Part shown: in pieces, positions 23,801 through 32,584 of the stretch
Position numbering within the stretch: the stretch's first letter is position 1
Layout: every line of letters starts with the position of its first letter
Source of the DNA: Bacillota bacterium
GTDB lineage: Bacteria; Armatimonadota; HRBIN16
Direction: 5' to 3'
Length of the DNA stretch: 57,791 nucleotides
Assembly: GCA_023511455.1 (NCBI GenBank)
Contig: JAIMBJ010000020.1
Location: 1 to 57,791 of the forward strand
Notes under the pieces: model-generated
Told to the model about the DNA's origin: nothing
The model's input: the letters and a program-made list of their open reading frames with translations, nothing else
Database searches by the model: none
Made by a program: the position numbers and the translations under genes

Positions 23801-24049
23801 ATGATGAACTTCGACAAGATGCTGGACGTTCGTGGACTATCGTGCCCCATGCCGATTGTCAAGGCACGGCAAGAGGTAAACACGCTGCAGCCCGGTCAGG
23901 TGCTGAAGGTATTGAGCACTGACCGCGGCTCGGTGAAGGACTTCCAGGGCTGGGCGCAGGCAGCGAAAAACATCGAGCTGCTGGCTCAGGAGACGGAGCA
24001 GTTAGACGGCAAGGAAGTGTATGTCCATTACGTCAGGCGAGTGAGCTAG
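23801..24049 (+). CDS. tusA: TusA-family sulfur carrier
   Basis: 82 residues with the family motif LDVRGLSCPMPIVKA; Cys15 of CPMP is the persulfide-carrying residue. AAAGGAGG precedes the start. TusA proteins shuttle sulfane sulfur between rhodanese, DsrE-type proteins and end users. Here it lies between the rhodanese-dioxygenase and the DsrE2-like protein, which suggests delivery of persulfide to or from these partners rather than tRNA thiolation. Confidence 0.9.
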   Translation: MMNFDKMLDVRGLSCPMPIVKARQEVNTLQPGQVLKVLSTDRGSVKDFQGWAQAAKNIELLAQETEQLDGKEVYVHYVRRVS

Positions 24050-24063
24050 AAGGAGGTGCGAGC

Positions 24064-24645
24064 ATGAATCCGCAGACAGAGGTGTTGCAGCACGACGTAT
24101 CGTCCAACGGGCACGCCGTGTACGAGCGTCTGCAGGCGCTCGAGGCGCGTGTGCAGGAGCTGGAGAGCCGTCTCCCCGATGACCGCGTGTCCATCGTGGT
24201 GTTCTCGGGTGAGTTGGACCGGGTGCTGGCAGCGTTCGTGATTGCGACTGGCGCGGCAGCGTTGGGACAGAACGTCTCGATGTTCTTCACGTTCTGGGGT
24301 CTCAACGCGCTGCGCCGCAAGAAGCAGCTATCGGGCAAGAAGTTCGGGGAGAAGCTGATGGCGCTGATGTCACCATCCGGTTCGCGCGACCTGCCGCTGT
24401 CGCGGATGAACTTCTTCGGCATCGGCGCGAAGATGATGCGGGCCATGATGCATGAGAAGAAGGTGAGTTCACTGGAGGAGCTGATGCAGCTGGCAGACGA
24501 CCTGGGCGTGCGCACCATCGCCTGCGAGATGTCGCGCGATGTGATGGGCGTCACCGACGAAGAAATCCGCGACGGGGTCGAGCTCGGTGGCGTTGCCACC
24601 TTTTTGGGCGAGGCACTGCGCTCGCGCGTGACTCTGTTCATCTGA
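24064..24645 (+). CDS. DsrE/DsrF/DrsH-like (DsrE2-type) sulfur-transfer protein
   Basis: 193 residues. An N-terminal coiled-coil-like helix (about residues 20-38) precedes a DsrE fold with VSIVVFSGELDRVLAAFVIA and NVSMFFTFWGLNAL. A cysteine in GVRTIACEMSRDVMGV lies at the position of the sulfur-binding cysteine of DsrE2 proteins. Found with TusA and rhodanese in sulfur-oxidising gene sets. A hydrophobic stretch in the middle is compatible with membrane association. It probably relays sulfane sulfur. Confidence 0.88.
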   Translation: MNPQTEVLQHDVSSNGHAVYERLQALEARVQELESRLPDDRVSIVVFSGELDRVLAAFVIATGAAALGQNVSMFFTFWGLNALRRKKQLSGKKFGEKLMALMSPSGSRDLPLSRMNFFGIGAKMMRAMMHEKKVSSLEELMQLADDLGVRTIACEMSRDVMGVTDEEIRDGVELGGVATFLGEALRSRVTLFI

Positions 24646-24656
24646 GGAGGTGACCT

Positions 24657-25844
24657 ATGACCACGAACGTTGTCAATAATCGCCTCGCGTATGCGCTGTT
24701 TGGGGTCGGTCGTTTCAGCGAGGTGCGTCAGCTGCTGCCGGGTGTGGCAGTGGCGGCAGGCATCATGCTGGTGTCCCTGTGGCTGGCGGACGTCATCGGC
24801 ATCGCTCTGCTCCGGGCGCAGGGCATCGACCCCACGGGCAAAAGCGCGCCTCTATCCGGGGTGTTGGTGGCGATACTGGTGGGCATCTTGCTGCGCAATG
24901 TGTTGCCCCTGCCCCAGAGTTTACAGCCCGGTATCCATTTCGCCGTCACCAAGCTGCTGCGGCTGGGCATCATTCTGGTGGGCATCAAGCTCAGCCTGCT
25001 GGATGTGCTGAAACTGGGTGCCTGGGGCATTCCCATTGTCGTGGTGGCGATTGCCAGCGGTCTGGTGCTTATCAGCTGGTTCAACCGGATGCTGAAACTG
25101 CCGGAGCGGTTAGGCACTCTCATTGCGGCGGGCACAGGCATCTGTGGTGTGACCGCGATTGTGTCTACCGCTCCTGCCATCAAGGCAGAACAGCGAGAGG
25201 TGGCATACGCCGTAGCGAACGTAACCCTGTTCGGGCTGTTGGGCATGTTCCTGTATCCCTATCTGGCACATTCCCTGCTGTCTACTTCCGAGCAGGTGGG
25301 GCTGTTCCTCGGCATCGCGGTTCACGAAACCGCTCAGGTGGTGGGTGCCGCGCTGGCATACAAGGAGATGTTCCATGACGATGTCGCGTTTCAGGCGGCA
25401 ACCGTGACCAAGCTCACCCGCAACCTGTTCCTGGCGGTGGTCGTGCCACTGATGGCTTTCTACTACTTGCGCCAGCTGCGTGCGTCGGGGCAGGACGGGG
25501 GCGATTCGCGCGTGAGCATCCTGAAGCTGTTCCCCGCTTTCGTGCTGGGCTTTCTGGCGATGGCGCTGGTGCGCTCGGCTGGGGATGCGACGCTGGCGAA
25601 CGGTGCCGCCTTCGGCGTGTGGAGTGCGGAGCAGTGGAAAGCGATGACCACCCTGATCGGCGAGCAGTGGGGCTCGCGCTATCTGCTCGGCACGGCGATG
25701 GCAGCGGTGGGACTGGGTACCAGCTTCTCGGTGTTCAAGGGGCTGGGCATGAAGCCTTTTGCGGTTGGCTTCGTGGGCGCCCTGCTCGTCGGGGCGATTG
25801 GGCTGGTGCTGTCCCTGCTGCTGGGGCAGTTCGTGAAACTTTAA
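24657..25844 (+). CDS. yeiH: YeiH/UPF0324-family exporter (putative sulfate/sulfite exporter)
   Basis: 395 residues with about ten membrane helices. Family blocks are ILVGIKLSLLDVLKLGAWG, GTGICGVTAIVSTAPAIKA and HETAQVVGAALAY. Members of this family are annotated as putative sulfate exporters and are often near sulfur genes. Here it would export the sulfite made by the persulfide dioxygenase; that is inference from context. AGGAGGTG lies directly upstream, with only 11 bases from the previous gene. Confidence 0.88.
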   Translation: MTTNVVNNRLAYALFGVGRFSEVRQLLPGVAVAAGIMLVSLWLADVIGIALLRAQGIDPTGKSAPLSGVLVAILVGILLRNVLPLPQSLQPGIHFAVTKLLRLGIILVGIKLSLLDVLKLGAWGIPIVVVAIASGLVLISWFNRMLKLPERLGTLIAAGTGICGVTAIVSTAPAIKAEQREVAYAVANVTLFGLLGMFLYPYLAHSLLSTSEQVGLFLGIAVHETAQVVGAALAYKEMFHDDVAFQAATVTKLTRNLFLAVVVPLMAFYYLRQLRASGQDGGDSRVSILKLFPAFVLGFLAMALVRSAGDATLANGAAFGVWSAEQWKAMTTLIGEQWGSRYLLGTAMAAVGLGTSFSVFKGLGMKPFAVGFVGALLVGAIGLVLSLLLGQFVKL

Positions 25845-25859
25845 TCGCGGAGGGATACC

Positions 25860-26435
25860 ATGACGACTGTATCGCAGACCAAGCAAACTTCCACGACTAC
25901 CCGCGCCAGCTGGGTCTCCGTACCCGGCTGGCTGCGGTGGGGCGCGCTGATTGGTGTGGTGCAGATACTGGCTATGCTCTCCTACGCGCCCCTTGGCGTA
26001 TCGACCGCTTACCCCCAACTGGTGGGATATGTTCTTGACCGGCTATCGCCGGGGTTTGCTGAACGGCAGCCTTACCTGCAAGAGGTAGGCGCCAGAATCG
26101 GCTGGGAGGTGATGCTGGTTCTGGGCATGTTTCTCGGGGCGATGCTCGCTCACTGGCTCTCCCGTCGGGCGAACGCCCAACCCGCGGCTGCGCCAGTGGT
26201 GGTGATCCGCGGCTTTGAAGGTAGCCCCGTCCGCAGATGGCTGCGCGCCTTCATGGGGGGCTTTCTCATCTTGTTTGGCGCGCGGCTGGCGAACGGTTGT
26301 ACCACTGGACATATGCTCAGCGGTATCGCACAGATGGCGGTGAGCGGGTTCCTGTTCGGGGCGGTCGCCTTCGCCACCGGACTGCTCGTCGCCAAACTGC
26401 TTTTCCGAGAACCAACAGGAGGTGCAACACCATGA
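25860..26435 (+). CDS. YeeE/YedE-family protein, half 1
   Basis: 191 residues with about four helices. The second part (GGFLILFGARLANGCTTGHMLSG) carries the YeeE/YedE signature with the conserved Cys in GCTTGH. This family includes thiosulfate transporters in which cysteines relay the substrate. It overlaps the next YeeE/YedE gene by four bases, and the two short proteins probably form one transporter equal to a full-length YeeE. Confidence 0.88.
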   Translation: MTTVSQTKQTSTTTRASWVSVPGWLRWGALIGVVQILAMLSYAPLGVSTAYPQLVGYVLDRLSPGFAERQPYLQEVGARIGWEVMLVLGMFLGAMLAHWLSRRANAQPAAAPVVVIRGFEGSPVRRWLRAFMGGFLILFGARLANGCTTGHMLSGIAQMAVSGFLFGAVAFATGLLVAKLLFREPTGGATP

Positions 26436-26989
26436 ACGAGAAATGGCTGGGCTTGATGTTCGGTCTGGCTTTCGGTTACGCGCTGTATCGAGCGGGGTTC
26501 TCCCGATGCAATATCGTGCATCGAGGGTTGTGGCTACGCGACTTCACGATGCTGAAGGTGATGCTTACTGCCATCGCTGTGGGGCTGGTCGGCAGCGCGG
26601 TGCTGGACGTGCTGATGCCGGGTGCGATACACTTTAAGGTGAAGTCTTTGCACCTGTGGGGTATCCTCGCAGGCGCGGCAGTGTTCGGCGTTGGCATGGC
26701 GTTAGGCGGCTACTGTCCTGGCACGGCGCTTGTAGGCGCAGCCAGCGGAATACGAGAAGGCATAGCCACCCTATTTGGGGCACTAGCGGGGACGGTGGCG
26801 TTTATCTTTGCTTACCCATTGCTGAAGCCAGTCTTCTTTGAGGTGGCAAACTTCGGGAAGGTCACCCTGCCATCGCTGACAGGACTACCTGCGGTGGTTC
26901 TGGCATTGGGCATCGGGGCGTTGCTGATGTTTTTGGTGGCGGTGCTATCTCGCATGGAGCGTGCGCATCGCGAAAGGTCAGGCGCGTAG
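26432..26989 (+). CDS. YeeE/YedE-family protein, half 2
   Basis: 185 residues from ATG 26432 (AGGAGGTG upstream, overlapping the previous stop). Several helices with RAGFSRCNIVHRGLWLRDF near the N-terminus and ALGGYCPGTALVGAASG in the middle; the Cys in SRCN and GYCPGT are the conserved family positions. With the previous gene it forms a split thiosulfate or sulfur-compound transporter. Confidence 0.88.
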   Translation: MNEKWLGLMFGLAFGYALYRAGFSRCNIVHRGLWLRDFTMLKVMLTAIAVGLVGSAVLDVLMPGAIHFKVKSLHLWGILAGAAVFGVGMALGGYCPGTALVGAASGIREGIATLFGALAGTVAFIFAYPLLKPVFFEVANFGKVTLPSLTGLPAVVLALGIGALLMFLVAVLSRMERAHRERSGA

Positions 26990-27027
26990 TGAAACCATGA
27001 GAACGGAGAAAGAGGAGGCATCATCAC

Positions 27028-27324
27028 GTGCAAACAACCGCGAATGAACTGAAGCTGGTGAGACGGGAAGATAAGAAGGAGCTGCAGGACCGCCTGGCGC
27101 GCATTGAAGGGCAAATCCGCGGCATCCGTGAGATGATCGAGCGCGAGGAGAGCTGCGAACTGGTGGCTCAGCAGCTAGCGGCGGTACGTGAGGCATTGAA
27201 TAAAGCCTTCGCCCACATGGTCGCCAGCACCATCCAGCACAACTGCTCGGGTGGTCAGATGGCAGACCCGGCGGCACAGGCGAAACTGCTCTCCCTTGTG
27301 CGCATCCTGATGCGGTATTCATAG
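27028..27324 (+). CDS. CsoR/FrmR-family repressor, CstR-like
   Basis: 98 residues from GTG 27028 with AGGAGG upstream. All-helical CsoR fold: LQDRLARIEGQIRGIREMIE, Cys43 in EESCELV, ALNKAFAHMVASTIQHNC with Cys73. Copper and formaldehyde sensors of this family have a His about 25 residues after the first Cys; here that position is Thr. A two-cysteine site without this His is the arrangement of persulfide-sensing CstR, so reversible di- or trisulfide formation between Cys43 and Cys73 is the inferred signal. It probably represses its own operon at the palindrome at 22450. Confidence 0.85.
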   Translation: MQTTANELKLVRREDKKELQDRLARIEGQIRGIREMIEREESCELVAQQLAAVREALNKAFAHMVASTIQHNCSGGQMADPAAQAKLLSLVRILMRYS

Positions 27325-27499
27325 GCGCGATGGCTCCGCACTGACGCCTGTGTTCTCGTCGGTCGCAGCATAGGGGCGACTGCCCCGCTGGCGTAGTCTA
27401 AGCGCAAGAGACGGCTGTGGTGTGGGCAGTGCCAATCCGCACAGGTCGATTACCGATGTCTGCTCGCGCACCTGAAAGCAAACGGGAGCAACCCGGTCT

Positions 27500-29761
27500 T
27501 CAGCCTAAACCGCTCGCCCCTACGATTTGCCCCAGCGCGATTCCCCCGTCGTTGGGAGGGACGCGCTGATGCCAGTAGGGGCGAAACCCTTCCTCACGCA
27601 GGCGTTGCACTGCTCGCCCCGTCAGGTAGGCGTTCTGGAAACAGCCGCCGCTCAGCGCGATGCACTCCACACCCGCCCGCTTCAACACTGCGACCATCAT
27701 CTCGACAAGCATGTTGTGGAACCTGGCGGAAATCCAGCCGACAGGCACGCCAGCGGCTACATCCAGCAGCAGTTCAGGTAGCATCGGACGCCAGTCGAGG
27801 ATGACTGGCGCGTCGGACGAGGTCTGGTCTACCGCGAAGGGGTAACTCTCATCCGTCGTCACGCCGTGCAGACGGAACTCCAGCTCCATCGCTGCCTGCC
27901 CTTCATAGTTCACCACCTGCCGTAAGCCGACGAGGCAAGCCACCGCGTCGAACAACCTGCCTGCGCTGGTGGTGATAGGGGCGTTGATGCCACGTCGGAG
28001 CATTTGGCTCAAGGCGGCGAGTTCTTGTTCCGTAAATACGCCCCGTAGCGTCTGGAAAGCCTGTTCGCCATAGCGCTCGTAAAGCACTCCCAGCGCAGAG
28101 CGGCGCGGCTCCTTGATGGCGCGGTCGCCGCCAGGCAGGCGGAAAGGACGCAGATGGGCAACCCTTTGCCAGCCACCCTCGTGGATAAGCAGGAACTCGC
28201 CGCCCCAGATGGTGCCGTCGGTACCGTAGCCCGTGCCGTCCCACGAGATGCCCAGCACTGGCGGTTCCAGCTCGTTTTCCGCCATGCACGACAGGATGTG
28301 CGCTACGTGGTGCTGAACGGGCACAACAGGAATGCCCATCCTGTGCGCCGCCTGCGTGGAGAGATAGTCGGGGTGCATGTCGCAAGCGACCGCCTGTGGC
28401 TGGTGCTCCCACAACTCTTTCACATCCCTGATGACGCGATGGAACGCCTCCAGTGCCTGCGGTGTCTCCAAATCGCCGATGTGCTGACTGATGAACACCT
28501 GATTGCCCACGCTCAGGGCGACGGTGTTTTTCAGATGCGCCCCCACCGCCAACAAAGGGGGAAGGGGCTGTTTCACCAGAACGGGCAGGGGGGCATAGCC
28601 GCGCGCCCGCCGGAGTACCAGTTCGCGTCCTAACAGCACCCGCACCACCGAATCGTCCACATGGCGGGCGATGGGACGATTGTGAACCAAAAACAGGTCG
28701 GCGATGCCCGCGAGGCGATGCAAGGCTTCGCGCTCGTCGGTGCAAATCGGCTCGTCCGAGAGGTTGCCGCTGGTGGCAACCACAGGGAAACCCAGCTCGT
28801 GCATCAGCAGATGGTGCAGGGGAGTGTAAGGCAGCATCACTCCCAGATAGGGGTTGTTCGGGGCGACGGATGGGGCAACCGCCTCTATCTCCCTCCTGCG
28901 CAACAACACAATGGGCGATTCGGGCGACCGGAGTACACGCTCTTCCGCTTCGTTCACCTCGCAGTGCGCTATCACCTGCTCCAGTGACGGGTACATCAGC
29001 GCAAAGGGCTTCTCTTCCCGCCGTTTGCGCTCGCGCAGGCGTCGAATGGCGGCATCGTTGCGGGCATCCACTATCAGGTGAAAGCCTCCCAGCCCCTTGA
29101 CCGCGACAATACGCCCCTCACGGATTGACTCCGCCGCCTGAAGCAACGCCTCATGGTGTCGGGCAAGGCAGCTGCCCTGCTCATCCCACAACTCGAGATG
29201 GGGTCCGCATTCGGGGCAGGCGTTAGGCTGTGCATGGAATCGGCGGTCGGCAGGGTTTTCGTACTCCTCCCGACACATGGGGCACATGGTGAACGCCTTC
29301 ATGGTGGTGTTCGGGCGGTCGTAGGGCAACGCCTCCATGATGCTGTAGCGCGGACCGCAGTTGGTGCAGTTAGTGAAGGGATAACGGTAACGGCGGTCGG
29401 CGGGGTCGAAGATTTCGTGCAGGCAGTCGGGGCAGGTGGCGATGTCGGGCAGGATGAGTGCAACCTTCTCGCCGCTCTCCTCGCTGTGGCGGATTTCGAA
29501 AGCGGTGTAGCCTATCGGGTCGAGTATCGACTGCTCGAGGCTCTGGATGAAAGCGCGCGGGGGCCTGTCGCTTTCCACGCGCCGCACGAACTGCTGCAGG
29601 GTTTCCACTGGTCCCTCGACCTCGATGAACACGCCCTGCGCAGAGTTGAGTACCCAGCCTTTTAAGCCGAGCTCGGTCGCAAGGCGGTAGATAAACGGGC
29701 GAAAGCCCACCCCCTGTACCGCCCCACGAATGACCAGACGTATCCGAACCGTGCTGTGCAT
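27500..29761 (-). CDS. hypF: Carbamoyltransferase HypF
   Basis: Makes the cyanide ligands of the NiFe centre from carbamoyl phosphate, together with HypE. 753 residues from ATG 29761, where the acylphosphatase domain begins (GAVQGVGFRPFIYRLA); an open frame extends to 29923 but lacks family sequence. Zinc-finger blocks CPDCLHEIFDPADRRYRYPF and CPMCREEYENPADRRFHAQP follow, then a YrdC-like domain (KGLGGFHLIVDA) and a Kae1-like C-terminal domain (PVVPVQHHVAHILSCM, SGGCFQNAYL). The ribosome binding site is weak. hypB, hypA and a maturation protease are nearby. Confidence 0.94.
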   Translation of the reverse strand: MHSTVRIRLVIRGAVQGVGFRPFIYRLATELGLKGWVLNSAQGVFIEVEGPVETLQQFVRRVESDRPPRAFIQSLEQSILDPIGYTAFEIRHSEESGEKVALILPDIATCPDCLHEIFDPADRRYRYPFTNCTNCGPRYSIMEALPYDRPNTTMKAFTMCPMCREEYENPADRRFHAQPNACPECGPHLELWDEQGSCLARHHEALLQAAESIREGRIVAVKGLGGFHLIVDARNDAAIRRLRERKRREEKPFALMYPSLEQVIAHCEVNEAEERVLRSPESPIVLLRRREIEAVAPSVAPNNPYLGVMLPYTPLHHLLMHELGFPVVATSGNLSDEPICTDEREALHRLAGIADLFLVHNRPIARHVDDSVVRVLLGRELVLRRARGYAPLPVLVKQPLPPLLAVGAHLKNTVALSVGNQVFISQHIGDLETPQALEAFHRVIRDVKELWEHQPQAVACDMHPDYLSTQAAHRMGIPVVPVQHHVAHILSCMAENELEPPVLGISWDGTGYGTDGTIWGGEFLLIHEGGWQRVAHLRPFRLPGGDRAIKEPRRSALGVLYERYGEQAFQTLRGVFTEQELAALSQMLRRGINAPITTSAGRLFDAVACLVGLRQVVNYEGQAAMELEFRLHGVTTDESYPFAVDQTSSDAPVILDWRPMLPELLLDVAAGVPVGWISARFHNMLVEMMVAVLKRAGVECIALSGGCFQNAYLTGRAVQRLREEGFRPYWHQRVPPNDGGIALGQIVGASGLG

Positions 29762-29917
29762 CGTCGAATGAAGGCGCGCACCAGGTCGTGCTGTCGAAGT
29801 ATAGCAGAATCTACAAGCCTGTTTCAAACTGACTGCACACCCTCTCAGGTTGTCGAGATACCTGTCCGATAATTCAGTAGGTACTGACGCCACAGGGGCT
29901 ATTTCTGGGAGATGACC

Positions 29918-30403
29918 ATGCACACGGCTGGGGTAACAGGTTTAAGCGGGATTGTCACGGCAGATGATGTGGAGCGTTTTCTTCGAGCAAGCGACGAGAT
30001 GCAACCCGAATCGTTTCGCGCTTACAAACGCGACGACAACGCATTCACTCTGCACCTCGCGTTCAAAAAGTTCGCTGTTCACCGGCGGCTCATCGTTCCG
30101 GATATTCAGGTGCGTGGCGATGCCAACGGCTGGACGATAGAGAGTGCCCCTGTGTACAATGCCTTTTGGCGGGCTGGCGGTCAGTCTTTGACCTCAGTTC
30201 TGTATGCGATTATTCAGGTGACAGCGCAGCACTTGCGCCACGACACGCTCTGGGGTGCCCATTTATCGCCTAAAGCGCAACTGCCCCCCGCGCCCCTGCC
30301 GAGCCCCGCGTGGTTTTCAACGAAAGTGATATCATCGATATTCAGAACCTCGCGCGCTGGTACAGGCAGGCACAACTTCTTTTGGAGGGAAGGAAGATTT
30401 TGA
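29918..30403 (+). CDS. Hypothetical protein, probably frameshifted at its 3' end
   Basis: I do not recognise this protein. From ATG 29918 (GGGAG upstream) it has about 125 residues of plausible globular sequence (for example RFLRASDEMQPESFRAYKRD and DANGWTIESAPVYNAFWRAG). From about 30300 it reads out of frame across the start of the methyltransferase remnant, giving a non-protein-like tail. A C-run at 30281-30286 is a likely slip point. It may be the N-terminal part of the same decayed gene. It is divergent from hypF. Confidence 0.45.
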   Translation: MHTAGVTGLSGIVTADDVERFLRASDEMQPESFRAYKRDDNAFTLHLAFKKFAVHRRLIVPDIQVRGDANGWTIESAPVYNAFWRAGGQSLTSVLYAIIQVTAQHLRHDTLWGAHLSPKAQLPPAPLPSPAWFSTKVISSIFRTSRAGTGRHNFFWREGRF

Positions 30404-31509
30404 ATGTGGCTGGGGGCGGAGGCATCGGTGCGAAACTATTATCCTCATGGGCAAGCCAGTGCCTGAACGTGGACTGGGACGCCACCAGTTTGCAAATCGG
30501 CTTTGAAACTTTTGACGCGCCCAACCTGCACCACTACTGGTTGGAATCCCCACTGTCGCTACCCAGTGTCATGGAAGACTATCAGCCTGATGTGGTCTGC
30601 TGGTTTCAGGGCACGGATGTTGCCCTTCTCGGGGTCATCGCCGCGGGCATGAAGGAAGGCACAACGCTGGTTTGTCCCGCGCTCCAGATGTTACACCGTG
30701 AGACGACGGAGTGGTTTGACCGATGTGAAATAACTGGAGACCTTCTGGTGTGCAGTCGCCCCAAACGGCGGACGTCCCCGGATGACCGCGTGTCCTTGAA
30801 TCTCCAAGCCAATCGCTGGACGAATGGGAACTGGCAAATGCTACTTTCTCGTAACACCCTGCCTATCACCGTCAACGGGGTGCTGGGATATGCTGTGCCT
30901 GCGGATATTCAGACCCTCTACGACTCTGTGAGATATATTCGGTCAGAACATGCGGTCGTCGTGGAAATCGGCAGCTTTTGTGGGCTGTCCGCGTGCATCT
31001 TCGCGCACAGTTTGAGACGGCATGGTCTGACCGGGCAGGTCTTCTGTATCGACCTGTAGGACACCTACGTCGAGATGAACCCAAGTGCGAAAGAGACGGG
31101 CTTTTTCGCTTACAAAAGTGGACAGCTTCGCCAGCTGTTTGACCATTATACCAAGACGGCGGCGGCAACGGGCATTATCCCGATATGCGAAGGCAGCGCG
31201 CAGGCGTGGAGACGGTTCTCCGATGAAACCATCGACCTGCTGTTCGTCGATGGTGACCACTCGTACGAGTGATGCCTGAACGACCTGCGGAACTGGTATC
31301 CGAAAATGAAGCCGCAGGGCATCATCGTAGGGCATGACTACGATTGGGACACTGTGCGGGCAGCTGCCCAGCAGTTCGCCCGCGAAAAGGGATTGCGGTT
31401 TTTACCGTCTTCGACGCAAACCATGTTTTTGCTGCCGATGCCGCAGGCATCACCCCAGCCTGAACGTCCCTCCGCGCCCGTAGACCTGTTCGTTGCCTCG
31501 TGCGTGTAG
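30310..31509 (+). pseudogene. Decayed class I SAM-methyltransferase-like gene with two in-frame stops
   Basis: One reading frame from GTG 30310 to TAG 31509 is interrupted by TAG at 31057-31059 and TGA at 31270-31272. Both sides of each stop continue the same protein: VVEIGSFCGLSACIFAHSL and FCIDL before the first stop, DTYVEMNPSAKETGFF after it, DLLFVDGDHSYE before the second, and CLNDLRNWYPKMKPQGIIVG after it. These are methyltransferase-24-type blocks (SAM loop, DGDHSY, GGIIVGHDY-like). The N-terminal half (ILNVAGGGGIGAKLL onwards) is a second Rossmann-like region. Single-base changes from Trp or Gly codons explain both stops. Probably non-functional unless recoded. Confidence 0.75.
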
Positions 31510-31540
31510 GTGAACTGGGGGTGCTGGAAACCACGGGATC

Positions 31541-31563
31541 GTAGCCGCAGGGCTTTAGCCTGC
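31541..31563. repeat. Short palindromic repeat GTAGCCGCAGGCT-type, copy 2
   Basis: 23 bases, identical to the copy at 22382 except for one extra G. The element contains the TAA stop codon and last codons of hypB (minus strand), so its insertion may have reshaped the end of that gene. Confidence 0.6.
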
Positions 31564-32235
31564 GCCACCGAGTGCTCCGGACATAACGGTGCTGCCGGTC
31601 TGGTTCAACAGCCAGCCTGTCCACTCCGTCAAACCCTCACCCGTGCGGCACGAGACGCGCAGGATGGGCATCTCCGGGTTCAGCCGCCGCACGTCCCGCG
31701 TGAACTGCGCCTCGTCGAAATCCAGATACGGGATCAGGTCTACCTTGTTCAGCACAGTAACCTGCGCGGTGCGGAACAGGGCGGGGTACTTGGCGGGTTT
31801 ATCGTGTCCTTCTGCCGCGCTCACCACTGCCACCCGTCGTGTCTCGCCGAGGTCGAACACGACCGGGCAGACCAGATTGCCCACGTTTTCGATAAACAGC
31901 AATTGCACGCCGTCCAGGTCGATTTGCTCCAGCGCACGCAGCACCATGGTCGCATCGAGGTGACAGCCGCCTTCCGTGTTAATCTGCACCACCGGCACGC
32001 CCAGTTTGGCGATGCGCTCGGCGTCGCGGGTGGTGTCGGGGTCGCCCTCGATGACGGCGATGTGGACTTTATCTTTCAGTTCGCGGATAGCGCACTCGAT
32101 CAGGGAGGTCTTGCCCGAGCCGGGCGCACTGATGAGATTGAGCGCGACGACCCCAGCCTCTTGCAACTGCTGGCGCACCACCTGCGCGTGCTGTTCGCTT
32201 GCCTCCATAATTCGCCTGATCACTTTAATCTCCAT
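31555..32235 (-). CDS. hypB: Hydrogenase nickel incorporation GTPase HypB
   Basis: 226 residues. P-loop SAPGSGKTSLI near residues 37-47, then VAVIEGDPDTTRDAERI, INTEGGCHLDA (nickel/zinc-site and switch region) and NKVDLIPYL as the GTPase NKxD motif. It drives nickel insertion into the hydrogenase large subunit with HypA. There is no His-rich N-terminus, so it does not store nickel. The start overlaps the hypA stop by 11 bases. The final residues (GALGGAG) are encoded at the edge of a palindromic repeat that supplies the stop codon. Confidence 0.95.
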   Translation of the reverse strand: MEIKVIRRIMEASEQHAQVVRQQLQEAGVVALNLISAPGSGKTSLIECAIRELKDKVHIAVIEGDPDTTRDAERIAKLGVPVVQINTEGGCHLDATMVLRALEQIDLDGVQLLFIENVGNLVCPVVFDLGETRRVAVVSAAEGHDKPAKYPALFRTAQVTVLNKVDLIPYLDFDEAQFTRDVRRLNPEMPILRVSCRTGEGLTEWTGWLLNQTGSTVMSGALGGAG

Positions 32236-32584
32236 CGGATCCCTCCATCAGTGTAATGGCGACTATCTCCAGCTCCTCGCCTGCCACCACCTCCGCACCC
32301 ATCGCGCCGCAGGACGGACACTCCCAGAAAACGTCTTTCGGGCGATACTCGTTGCCGCAGACTTTGCACCGCACCTGCGCGGGAACCGTTTCCCACTGCA
32401 GGGAAGCCTCCGACAGGGGGGTATCCTGCTTCAGGATGTCAAAGGCGAAAAGGAGGGCGTCGGGCACGACCTGGCGCAGCTCACCGATGCGAAGATGTAT
32501 CTGGTTGACCTTTCCGCCTCCGTTCGTCTGGACAACCTCCTGTGTGGCGCGCACGATGGCGTCGGCTATCGAAAACTCATGCAT
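32225..32584 (-). CDS. hypA: Hydrogenase nickel metallochaperone HypA
   Basis: 119 residues. N-terminal MHEFSIA with the nickel-binding His2, then a zinc domain with CKVCG and CPSCG pairs. It delivers nickel with HypB. It overlaps the maturation protease gene by eight bases upstream and hypB downstream, so the three are translationally coupled. Confidence 0.95.
   Translation of the reverse strand: MHEFSIADAIVRATQEVVQTNGGGKVNQIHLRIGELRQVVPDALLFAFDILKQDTPLSEASLQWETVPAQVRCKVCGNEYRPKDVFWECPSCGAMGAEVVAGEELEIVAITLMEGSDGD

Noticed and set aside
27325-27499. RNA gene or terminator between the CstR-like gene and hypF
   Set aside because: I found no tRNA cloverleaf, T-run hairpin or convincing small frame here; the tail-to-tail gap appears featureless.
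29762-29923. N-terminal extension of HypF to 29923
   Set aside because: The extra 54 residues precede the acylphosphatase domain, are not HypF-like, and overlap the divergent gene start.
31057-31272. Selenocysteine or stop-codon recoding in the methyltransferase locus
   Set aside because: Two different stops (TAG and TGA) occur, neither at a cysteine or redox position, and the upstream part also looks frameshifted. Decay is simpler.
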